Shown here in pieces: positions 57,452 to 64,000 of a stretch of 64,000 nt of DNA. Origin of the DNA: Synechococcus sp. J7-Johnson (lineage in GTDB: Bacteria; Cyanobacteriota; Cyanobacteriia; PCC-6307; Cyanobiaceae); the NCBI RefSeq assembly GCF_024345795.1, contig NZ_JAGQBU010000011.1:1-64000 (forward strand), read 5' to 3'. The first letter of the stretch is position 1. Each line of letters opens with the position of its first letter. Under the pieces are notes generated by a model. It was not told where the DNA came from and did not search any database. It worked only from the letters and a program-made list of their open reading frames with translations. A program made the position numbers and the translations under genes.

Positions 57452-58498
57452 TCAGCTGGAGAGACGGGTGAAGTCAGGGGTGTCGAGCACCCGCTCCAGG
57501 CGCTTGTAATCCTCCAGCACCTGGCCGCAGCCGTTGACCACACACAGCAGGGGATCCTGAGCCACGTGCGTGAGGATGCCGGTCTCGTGGCTGATCAGCT
57601 CGCTGATGCCCCGCACCAGGGCGCCACCGCCCGCAAGCATGATGCCGCGATCGACGATGTCGGCAGCCAGCTCGGGCGGAGTGCGCTCCAGGGTGCGTTT
57701 CACGGCTTCGACGATCACGTTGAGCGGTTCGGCCATCGCCTCGCGGATGTCACCGGCACGCACATTGATCGTGCGGGGCAGGCCGGAGAGCAGGTGCAGG
57801 CCGCGCACATCCATCGAGGATTCGTCGTGAGCGTCGTCGGGGAAGGCGGATCCGATCCTGATCTTGATCTCCTCAGCGGTGCGCTCGCCCACAACCAGGT
57901 TGTGCACCTTCTTGAGGTACACCGTGATGGCATCGCTGATCTCATCGCCCGCCACCCGCACCGACTCACTGAGCACGGTGCCGCCGAGGCTGAGCACTGC
58001 CACTTCAGTGGTGCCACCGCCGATGTCGACGATCATGGTGCCCACGGGTTCGGTGACCGGCAGACCTGCACCGATGGCAGCCGCCACCGGCTCATCGATC
58101 AGATGCACCTCACGCGCACCGGCCAGACCGGCCTCCCGCACCGCCCGGCGCTCCACGCCGGTGACGCCGCTGGGAATGCCGATCACCAGCCGTGGCGCCA
58201 CGATGCCGCGGCCTTCGTTGCCCTTCTGGATGAACGACTTGATCATCATCTCGGCGGCGTCGAAGTCGGCGATCACCCCGTCGCGCAAGGGACGTACGGC
58301 GCGGATGTTGCCGGGAGTGCGGCCCAGCATCAGCTTGGCCTCATCGCCCACCGCCAGGGGCACGCCCCTCTCCAGATCAAGCGCCACCACCGACGGTTCC
58401 TGCAGCACGATCCCCTTACCGGAAACGTACATCAAGGTGTTGGCCGTTCCCAGATCGATGCCGATGTCACGGGATAGCTGGAAACGACGAAAAAACAC
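57452..58498 (-). CDS. mreB: Rod shape-determining protein MreB
   Basis: The bacterial actin that guides lateral wall synthesis. The 348-residue form from the GTG at 58498 starts VFFRRFQLSRDIGIDLGTANTL, the normal N-terminus; longer reading to 58525 is not family-like. The phosphate-1 loop is DIGIDLGTANTL and phosphate-2 is GTMIVDIGGGTTEVAVLSLGG. The adenosine motif is GIMLAGGGALVRGI. It heads mreBCD, divergent from ssb. Confidence 0.95.
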   Translation of the reverse strand: MFFRRFQLSRDIGIDLGTANTLMYVSGKGIVLQEPSVVALDLERGVPLAVGDEAKLMLGRTPGNIRAVRPLRDGVIADFDAAEMMIKSFIQKGNEGRGIVAPRLVIGIPSGVTGVERRAVREAGLAGAREVHLIDEPVAAAIGAGLPVTEPVGTMIVDIGGGTTEVAVLSLGGTVLSESVRVAGDEISDAITVYLKKVHNLVVGERTAEEIKIRIGSAFPDDAHDESSMDVRGLHLLSGLPRTINVRAGDIREAMAEPLNVIVEAVKRTLERTPPELAADIVDRGIMLAGGGALVRGISELISHETGILTHVAQDPLLCVVNGCGQVLEDYKRLERVLDTPDFTRLSS

Positions 58499-58666
58499 TG
58501 GAGCGCTGCAAGCGGGGCGAATCATAGGTGGGCCCCTTTGAAACCCCCTCGGCTGGACCGGGGTGGGACATCCGGGCCAAAGGGTGGAACCAGCAGAGAG
58601 AAGCGCTGCAGGACGTGGCGCATCATGGGTCCAAGTGACCCCATCCCCCCTTTTCTGGAGACCCCC

Positions 58667-59083
58667 ATGGGTGTGAATTCCGTGACCCTCGTCGGCCGTG
58701 CCGGCCGCGACCCCGAAGTGCGCTACTTCGAATCAGGCAGCGTGGTGGCCAACCTCACGCTTGCCGTGAACCGCCGCAGCCGCGACGACGAACCCGACTG
58801 GTTCAACCTCGAGATCTGGGGCAAGCAGGCCCAGGTGGCTGCCGACTACGTCCGCAAGGGCTCACTGCTGGGCATCATCGGCTCCTTCAAGCTCGACCGC
58901 TGGACGGACCGCGCCACCGGCGAGGAGCGCAGCAAGCCCGTGGTGCGGGTCGACCGGCTTGAGCTGCTGGGCTCCAAGCGCGACGCCGAGCAGGGGGCTT
59001 ATGGCGAGGGTGGCAGCGATGGAGGTTTCGGCGGCGGTGCTTACGGCGGCGGCGAACCCAGCAGCGAGGAAGTGCCCTTCTGA
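58667..59083 (+). CDS. ssb: Single-stranded DNA-binding protein
   Basis: A 138-residue OB-fold protein from the ATG at 58667 (MGVNSVTLVGRAGRDPEVRYFE). NLEIWGKQAQVAADYVRKGSLLGIIG is the conserved core, followed by a Gly-rich linker. The C-terminal tip is SSEEVPF, which corresponds to the DDDIPF interaction tail but with Glu-Glu-Val. It coats DNA in replication and repair. The 168-base gap to mreB includes an imperfect ATGGGTC/GACCCCAT repeat 23 bases before the start. Confidence 0.93.
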   Translation: MGVNSVTLVGRAGRDPEVRYFESGSVVANLTLAVNRRSRDDEPDWFNLEIWGKQAQVAADYVRKGSLLGIIGSFKLDRWTDRATGEERSKPVVRVDRLELLGSKRDAEQGAYGEGGSDGGFGGGAYGGGEPSSEEVPF

Positions 59084-59110
59084 AACTGATCCGGAAGCTC
59101 TACCCCAGCG

Positions 59111-59151
59111 GCCTCGTTCAAGAGCCTCGGTTCAGGAGCCTCGGTTCAGTG
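59111..59151 (+). repeat. Three tandem copies of a 13-14-base unit behind ssb
   Basis: GCCTCGTTCAAGA (59111-59123), GCCTCGGTTCAGGA (59124-59137) and GCCTCGGTTCAGTG (59138-59151) lie head to tail. The last two differ only in the final two bases. They follow the ssb stop and end just before the terminator hairpin. This may be slippage; no function is evident. Confidence 0.7.
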
Positions 59152-59156
59152 GACTC

Positions 59157-59183
59157 GCGTCAGGGCCTGTCCTGACGCTTTTT
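59157..59183 (+). terminator. Rho-independent terminator of ssb
   Basis: GCGTCAGG (59157-59164) and CCTGACGC (59171-59178) form a perfect 8-bp stem with a 6-base loop, followed immediately by TTTTT. It lies 73 bases after the ssb stop and overlaps the last codons of the convergent dedA gene. Confidence 0.85.
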
Positions 59184-59816
59184 CCAGGTCCTCAGCCCCA
59201 GCCAGACCCCGAAGGCCAGCACCACCAGCACCAGCAGCACCTTGATCACCTGGGCCACCGGCTCCAGCCAGACCTCCACATTGGTGTAGCCCTTCCCGAG
59301 CGCCATTCCCGCCACGGTCAGCAGCAGGGTCCAGATCAGGCTGCCGGCCGTGGTCCAGAGCAGGAAGGGAACGAGCGGCATCATCTCTATGCCGGCAGGC
59401 ACGGAGATCAGCGTGCGGATGCCAGGCACCAGCCGGCCCCAGAACACCAGTGCAGTGCCGTGGCGGTTGAACCAGTTGCGGCTGCGGTGCAGTTCCTGAG
59501 GGCTGATGCCGATCCAGCGGCCATGACGCTCAAGCCAGTGCTCGATGCGCTCCTCATTGACCAGACGACCGACGCCGTACCAGGGCAGGGCCCCCAGCAC
59601 CGTGCCAGCCAGTCCCGCCAGGACCACAGGCACAAAGGCCAGCTGCCCCTGCTGCACGTAAAACCCCCCCAGAGGCATGATCAACTCGGAGGGGATGGGC
59701 GGGAAGAGATTCTCCAGAAACATGGCCCCGAAGATGGCCCCGTACCCAGCGATCGGATTGGCAGCCACGGCCGCACCGATCAACTCCGGCAGCCTCTGGA
59801 TCAGCTCAATCTCCAT
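59160..59816 (-). CDS. DedA family membrane protein
   Basis: A 218-residue protein with the DedA hallmarks: GAIFGAMFLENLFPPIPSELIMPLGG near residue 27-52, GTVLGALPWYGVGRL, and the second-repeat block VFWGRLVPGIRTLISVPAGIEMM. About five membrane spans. DedA-family proteins act in lipid-carrier or phospholipid flipping and membrane homeostasis. The ATG at 59816 is used. Its 3' end is shared with the ssb terminator. The C-terminus is basic (RTWKKRQDRP). Confidence 0.9.
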   Translation of the reverse strand: MEIELIQRLPELIGAAVAANPIAGYGAIFGAMFLENLFPPIPSELIMPLGGFYVQQGQLAFVPVVLAGLAGTVLGALPWYGVGRLVNEERIEHWLERHGRWIGISPQELHRSRNWFNRHGTALVFWGRLVPGIRTLISVPAGIEMMPLVPFLLWTTAGSLIWTLLLTVAGMALGKGYTNVEVWLEPVAQVIKVLLVLVVLAFGVWLGLRTWKKRQDRP

Positions 59817-59909
59817 CCGGTCATCCGCGACATCTGCAAGTCTTCCATGGGGTGGAGACCTGCCCAGGCTGCTGAGACTTCCTCAGCAGCCGCTGTCCCA
59901 GGGACGGAC

Positions 59910-61370
59910 TCAGTAGCGGTAGTGGTCCGACTTGAAGGGCCCTTCAACAGGCACGTTGATGTAATCGGCCTGCTCGGGGGTGAGTTCGGTGAGCCTGGCG
60001 CCGATCTTGTCGAGGTGGAGGCGGGCCACCATCTCATCGAGATGCTTGGGCAACACGTAGACCTCCTTGCCGTACTGGTCGCCCTTGCTGAACAGCTCGA
60101 TCTGAGCCAGCACCTGGTTGGTGAAGGAGTTGCTCATCACAAAGCTGGGGTGGCCAGTGGCGCAACCCAGGTTCACCAGACGGCCTTCCGCCAGCAGGAT
60201 GATCTTGTTGCCGCTGGGCAACAGCACATGATCCACCTGGGGCTTGATGTTGTCCCAGGGATACTGCTTGAGCGACGCAACATCGATTTCGTTGTCGAAG
60301 TGGCCGATGTTGCAGACGATCGCCTGATCCTTCATCTGGATCAGATGGTCGTGGGTGATCACGCGGAAGTTGCCGGTGGCGGTCACGAAGATGTCCACGT
60401 CGCGCACCACCTCGTCGAGTCGAACGACCCGGTAGCCCTCCATGGCCGCCTGCAGGGCGCAGATCGGATCCACCTCAGCGATCATCACGCTGGCACCAAG
60501 GCCCCGCAGCGACTGGGCTGAACCCTTGCCCACATCGCCATAGCCCATGACCAGGGCCACCTTGCCGGCCACCATCACATCAGTGGCACGCTTGATCGAA
60601 TCCACCAGCGATTCACGGCAGCCGTAGAGGTTGTCGAATTTGCTCTTGGTGACCGAGTCGTTCACGTTGATGGCCGGGAACGGCAGTTCACCGCTCTTCT
60701 GCATCTGGTAAAGACGGGCGACCCCGGTGGTGGTCTCCTCTGTGACGCCCTGGATCTGGGCGTGGATGCGCGAATAGAAACTGGGCTGAGCCGCCAGGCG
60801 CTGGCGGATGGAGTTGAAAAGAGCGATCTCCTCGTCACTGCCGGGGTTATCGAGCACCGAAGGGTCCTGCTCCGCCCTGGTGCCCAGCACCACCAGCCCG
60901 GTGGCGTCGCCACCGTCGTCAAGGATCATGTTGGGGGTGCCGCCGTCGGCCCACTCCATGATCCGGTGGGTGAAGGCCCAGTATTCGTCCAGGGTTTCAC
61001 CTTTGTAGGCGAACACTGGAATGCCGGCCGCAGCAATCGCCGCCGCAGCGTGATCCTGGGTGGAGAAGATGTTGCAGGATGCCCAGCGCACTTCAGCGCC
61101 GAGGGCCACCAGGGTTTCGATCAGAACAGCCGTCTGAATCGTCATGTGCAGGCTGCCGGCGATGCGGGCGCCTTTGAGCGGCTGCTGGCTGCCGTAGGTC
61201 TGACGCAGGGCCATCAGGCCTGGCATCTCGGTTTCGGCAATCGCCATCTCCTTGCGGCCGAACTCCGCCAGGCCAAGATCAGCGATCACATAGGACGCGG
61301 TGACCTGCAGGCCCGACAGGGAATTGCTGAGCGTGGAGTCGGCCACAGCCGCGGGGGGGGAAACCACCAT
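59910..61370 (-). CDS. ahcY: Adenosylhomocysteinase
   Basis: Splits S-adenosylhomocysteine to adenosine and homocysteine, removing the by-product of SAM-dependent methylation. It has 486 residues from the ATG at 61370. The NAD-binding motif is [18 protein letters not shown], and conserved blocks [28 protein letters not shown] and [13 protein letters not shown] are present. The C-terminal DHYRY is exact for the family. A start at 61391 would add 7 residues. It shares a divergent region with tsaE and has a hairpin in its leader. Confidence 0.95.
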   Translation of the reverse strand: MVVSPPAAVADSTLSNSLSGLQVTASYVIADLGLAEFGRKEMAIAETEMPGLMALRQTYGSQQPLKGARIAGSLHMTIQTAVLIETLVALGAEVRWASCNIFSTQDHAAAAIAAAGIPVFAYKGETLDEYWAFTHRIMEWADGGTPNMILDDGGDATGLVVLGTRAEQDPSVLDNPGSDEEIALFNSIRQRLAAQPSFYSRIHAQIQGVTEETTTGVARLYQMQKSGELPFPAINVNDSVTKSKFDNLYGCRESLVDSIKRATDVMVAGKVALVMGYGDVGKGSAQSLRGLGASVMIAEVDPICALQAAMEGYRVVRLDEVVRDVDIFVTATGNFRVITHDHLIQMKDQAIVCNIGHFDNEIDVASLKQYPWDNIKPQVDHVLLPSGNKIILLAEGRLVNLGCATGHPSFVMSNSFTNQVLAQIELFSKGDQYGKEVYVLPKHLDEMVARLHLDKIGARLTELTPEQADYINVPVEGPFKSDHYRY

Positions 61371-61382
61371 GGGTTGAAGACA

Positions 61383-61397
61383 CTCCCTCAAAGGGAG
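61383..61397 (-). promoter_or_regulatory. Leader hairpin covering the ahcY ribosome-binding region
   Basis: CTCCC-TTTGA-GGGAG (minus-strand reading) is a 5-bp hairpin whose right arm GAGGGAG is the best Shine-Dalgarno candidate, 13 bases before the ATG. Pairing would hide it. The decamer TTCAACCCAT (minus strand) occurs on both sides, at 61369-61378 and 61402-61411. It does not match the SAH riboswitch pattern. Confidence 0.4.
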
Positions 61398-61474
61398 GAG
61401 GATGGGTTGAAATATCTGCAGAGACGCCGAGGCTTCGGGCTCGCTGTGAGCAAATCTACAGGCGGTGCGAGGGC

Positions 61475-61948
61475 ATGGGCGAGGTCAATGGCTGTTGGCA
61501 GGGTTGGCAACAGCACCTGAGCGATGCCGCGGCGACCCGTCAGTTGGGACGTGAACTGGCGGCATTGCTGCTGAGCAAAGGGCCCCGGCTCCTTTTGCTG
61601 AAGGGAGATCTCGGCGCCGGCAAGACCTGCCTGGTGCAGGGCCTGGCCCAGGGTCTGGGGATTACCGAGCCGATCACCAGCCCCACCTTCGCTCTCGCCC
61701 AGCACTACCGCGGTCAGCACGCCGGCCGCGGCACCGACCTGGTGCACCTTGACCTCTACCGGCTGGAGCAGCCGGTAGCTGCCGAAGAGCTGTTCGCCCA
61801 GGAGGAGGAGGAGGCCCTGGACCTGGGGGCGGTGCTGGCGGTGGAATGGCCCCAGCGGCTGCGCTACACCCCCGGGCCGGCATGGCAGGTGCAGTTGTTG
61901 TTCGATACTGAAGGTCGTCGGGCCGTGATTCAGGCTCCAGGCTTTTGA
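61475..61948 (+). CDS. tsaE: tRNA threonylcarbamoyladenosine biosynthesis ATPase TsaE
   Basis: A 157-residue P-loop ATPase that drives t6A modification of ANN-decoding tRNAs with TsaB/TsaD. Walker A is [19 protein letters not shown] at 44-62, followed by [12 protein letters not shown] and VHLDLYRLE, both diagnostic. The start is ATG at 61475. It is divergent from ahcY and overlaps the convergent glycosyltransferase by 19 bases. Confidence 0.92.
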   Translation: MGEVNGCWQGWQQHLSDAAATRQLGRELAALLLSKGPRLLLLKGDLGAGKTCLVQGLAQGLGITEPITSPTFALAQHYRGQHAGRGTDLVHLDLYRLEQPVAAEELFAQEEEEALDLGAVLAVEWPQRLRYTPGPAWQVQLLFDTEGRRAVIQAPGF

Positions 61949-63651
61949 ACAATCAACGGCGGGCCTGAAGAAGATTCCAGCCAATCCAGCAACCCCAGTT
62001 TGGCCAGCCAGACAATGGTCAGGATGATGAATTCTCCTCTGGCAGGCGGGAAAGCCTGTAGGAGTTTCGCTGCCGTTAACCCCGGCCCGGCAGCCACCAG
62101 CTCCAGCACCCGCTGGGCTTCGTTTGCTGTGCCATGAAGACGGCCGAAGACCCGATCCAGATCGACTTGCCTGACTCGATCAAAACCGGCGTTGGATTGC
62201 CCCGAGCGAAGCGTTAGACGAGTACTCGGATTGAGAATCTGAGTCGAAAATCCTGTGAAGTCAGCGAATGGCTCTCCTCTAAGCGGGCTGACCAGAGTTC
62301 TTGGGCGAGCCGGCGAATCCGAGAATACCGATTGACGACGAACAGCCAGGTCCTCAAATAGCTCGTTGTACTGATTGACAACCACAGGCCAGGAAAAGCA
62401 ATCCCGTGCTCGCCTTGCGGCTGAGGCACCCATCGCCGATCGCTTCTCAGGAGACGTGATCAGCGCCCTCAATGCTTCCGCAGCCCGGCCCACATGAACA
62501 GCTGTGTGCTGGGCCACAGATCCGACATATGTCTGGTAATTCTCAAGGCCAAGGGCATGCAGATCAGCCATTGCCCGCCCGAGTCGTGAACCGGGGGCTC
62601 CAAGGGTCGGTATCAGGAATCCATCGAGGCCCTGTCGGACGGTGGAGCGGTAGCCATCCCAGTCACTGACAACGACAGGCAGGCCTGCGGCCATGGCCTC
62701 CACAGGGGTCAAGCCGAACGTTTCCTGGATGTTATCAACCAATGAGAGAAAGATGTCCGCTGCCGCCCAACAGTCAGACAGCAAATCTTTGTTGTTCCCG
62801 TCCCAGAATATAACATTCACATCTGGAGCATAGATCTTTGCCGCCTGGAGATAACGCTTATGATCAGTATCTCCACCTGGAAACCAACCACAAAGCCCAA
62901 AGTGCACTCTTTGACCAGACATCCTGGCCGCTTCCTGCACAGCTTGAAACATCGCCTGTGGGAATGCCTTTTCGTAAAATGACAACCGTCCCACCCAGAT
63001 CACAAGTGTCTCACCATCTTCAATGGAATGGCGGCCCCTCAAGCGAAGTCGACTCTCAGCACAAGAAGCTGAGCGGGCGATCGCCTCAACGTCAACGGCT
63101 AAGGGGATGATCGGCAATTGGGGGCGTGTGAAGCGGCGTGCGCCCAGACGCTCAACAAGGTGGTCATTGCAGCGGTCAAACATCTGCACCATTGACTGCT
63201 GCACGCACGGTGAGGTACAGACCAAGGCATCCCACTCCGCGACTGGCGCAATCGCCGCAGCCCCGATCGACTCGCGAATTGCGGGCGGCGCAATCGTATG
63301 AATCAGCCCAACCAGACTGTAGGAATCTTCTGAAGCGGCACTTCTTCGCAACCAGGCCAGCTCGGAAAGATAGGGCTGCCCCCTCAGCAGAACGCCACAC
63401 CGGGCCGGAATGTCCGTGGACAACAAGGAGCCTCCACTGATCGCACAATCAGACTCAGCGCCTGGGTCAAGGCCTTGCATCAGCTGCTCGTCAGCCAAAC
63501 CAAGCTGGTTCAGCACATGCATTCGCTGATATCCGCCATATCTGACAAGCGCACGGTATAGCTGAGCATTGGCAATATCTTTGCCAAAAGGATTATCGGG
63601 GTGGGACAGATGTCCTGGTGGGTGAAAGACCGAGAGCTCGCTCAACGACAC
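61930..63651 (-). CDS. Glycosyltransferase, GT4-like, with C-terminal extension
   Basis: A 573-residue protein. The central part has a GT-B fold: WVGRLSFYEKAFPQAM near 220, the sugar-nucleotide site ETFGLTPVEAMAAGLPVVVSDWDGYR near 315-340, and RARDCFSW after it. Roughly 150 residues beyond the transferase (from FEDLAVRRQSVFSDS) match nothing I know and may be an accessory domain. The start is GTG at 63651. Its base composition is visibly poorer in GC, with many AT-rich codons, than its neighbours, suggesting transfer as part of a surface-polysaccharide locus. Donor and acceptor are unknown. Confidence 0.8.
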   Translation of the reverse strand: MSLSELSVFHPPGHLSHPDNPFGKDIANAQLYRALVRYGGYQRMHVLNQLGLADEQLMQGLDPGAESDCAISGGSLLSTDIPARCGVLLRGQPYLSELAWLRRSAASEDSYSLVGLIHTIAPPAIRESIGAAAIAPVAEWDALVCTSPCVQQSMVQMFDRCNDHLVERLGARRFTRPQLPIIPLAVDVEAIARSASCAESRLRLRGRHSIEDGETLVIWVGRLSFYEKAFPQAMFQAVQEAARMSGQRVHFGLCGWFPGGDTDHKRYLQAAKIYAPDVNVIFWDGNNKDLLSDCWAAADIFLSLVDNIQETFGLTPVEAMAAGLPVVVSDWDGYRSTVRQGLDGFLIPTLGAPGSRLGRAMADLHALGLENYQTYVGSVAQHTAVHVGRAAEALRALITSPEKRSAMGASAARRARDCFSWPVVVNQYNELFEDLAVRRQSVFSDSPARPRTLVSPLRGEPFADFTGFSTQILNPSTRLTLRSGQSNAGFDRVRQVDLDRVFGRLHGTANEAQRVLELVAAGPGLTAAKLLQAFPPARGEFIILTIVWLAKLGLLDWLESSSGPPLIVQKPGA

Positions 63652-63713
63652 GCTTCAAAGTCCTACCTTGCCGCCACCATCTTGAACCATGAATCAGCCT
63701 TCTCACAGCGTGA

Positions 63714-64000
63714 TCAGACGTTCTCCAGAAACGCCAGCACCTGAGCCTGGGTGGCCTGGGGATCGATCGCCCCGGCACCCTGGCAGACCAGGGCGCCGCA
63801 GGCGCTGGCAAAGCGCATGGCTTCCAGCACCCGCTCCGTGCTGCCGCAGACCAGCAGCTCCGGCTCCTGGCAGAGACGGTGCAGCAGCCCTGCCAGGAAG
63901 GCGTCGCCCGCCCCGGTGGTGTCCACCACCGGCACCCTGAAGGCCTCCAGGCGACCGGTCTGGCCACCCAGCCACCAGCTCAGGGCGCCTGGACCGTCGG
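63714..64000 (-). CDS. PfkB-family carbohydrate kinase, N-terminus outside the window
   Basis: The C-terminal 95 residues of a ribokinase/fructokinase-type sugar kinase. The second PfkB signature is complete: VVDTTGAGDAFLAGLL with its catalytic Asp in GAGD, followed by MRFASACGALVCQGAGAIDPQATQAQVLAFL. The frame stays open to the right edge, so the 5' end lies in the next window. Substrate could be fructose, ribose or adenosine. It ends 62 bases from the glycosyltransferase start. Confidence 0.9.
   Translation of the reverse strand, partial: DGPGALSWWLGGQTGRLEAFRVPVVDTTGAGDAFLAGLLHRLCQEPELLVCGSTERVLEAMRFASACGALVCQGAGAIDPQATQAQVLAFLENV

Noticed and set aside
58500-58520. GGAGCGCTGCAAGCGGGG next to mreB, resembling an SAH riboswitch core
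   Set aside because: It lies on the wrong side of mreB with no downstream partner strands and no methionine-cycle gene following on that strand.
58625-58644. ATGGGTC/GACCCCAT inverted repeat just before ssb
   Set aside because: Imperfect (one extra C) with no second copy. It was noted in the ssb entry but is too weak for a separate site.
61371-61474. SAH riboswitch in front of ahcY
   Set aside because: The GAGGAGCGCTGC-type core and its partner stem are absent from the leader.

Overview
The window is a gene-dense, GC-rich stretch of a cyanobacterial chromosome. NdhS (NDH-1 photosynthetic complex), an RpaB/Ycf27-type response regulator, a full urtABCDE urea transporter, NtcA-type sites, scattered HIP1 octamers (GCGATCGC) and an egtBD locus with its two small cyanobacterial companions all point to the picocyanobacterial Synechococcus/Cyanobium group. 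I see no insertion sequence, prophage, integrase or CRISPR array. No stretch longer than about 300 bases lacks a gene; the largest gaps are 4321-4596 (upstream of the first glycogen phosphorylase), 58499-58666 (mreB/ssb) and 19545-19707.

Layout. 1-4320: a Coq4-like gene cut by the left edge, an oxidoreductase tail fragment, an aldose epimerase, an alpha/beta hydrolase, a small membrane protein and a cation:proton antiporter. 4597-8029: glycogen phosphorylase 1 and two small conserved unknowns. 8115-11802: tRNA-Arg(CCU), RNase P RNA, rnc, ndhS, rimM and a GDP-mannose gene. 11813-25605: eight genes on the minus strand, read from high to low coordinates: circularly permuted ATP-grasp, alpha-E, transglutaminase, two tandem glycogen phosphorylases, a DUF2126 protein, galE and a flavoprotein-SelD fusion. 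25742-41395: a nitrogen-scavenging block with ureABC, ureD, ureEFG, urtABCDE and fmdB/fmdA (formamidase), split between ureA and ureD by an MFS/TetR/oxidoreductase module. 41495-47967: a lipoprotein, pabC, pabB, queC, an unusual protein kinase and cysteine synthase. 48069-51954: the ergothioneine genes egtB and egtD, two coiled-coil companions and a YdcF protein. 52002-58498: lysS, rpaB-like, a sugar-binding lipoprotein and mreBCD. 58667-64000: ssb, dedA, ahcY, tsaE, a glycosyltransferase of different base composition, and a PfkB kinase cut by the right edge.

How it fits together. Urea is imported by Urt and split by urease, whose nickel centre is assembled by UreDEFG. Formamidase adds a second one-carbon amide as an ammonia source. 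The fmdA promoter has a perfect GTA-N8-TAC NtcA site, and urtA has a one-mismatch site with a matching -10 at the same 22-nt spacing. The most unusual feature is the ATP-grasp/alpha-E/transglutaminase/DUF2126 set, a predicted but uncharacterised peptide-ligation system, interrupted by two near-identical glycogen phosphorylase genes that carry a duplicated upstream element.
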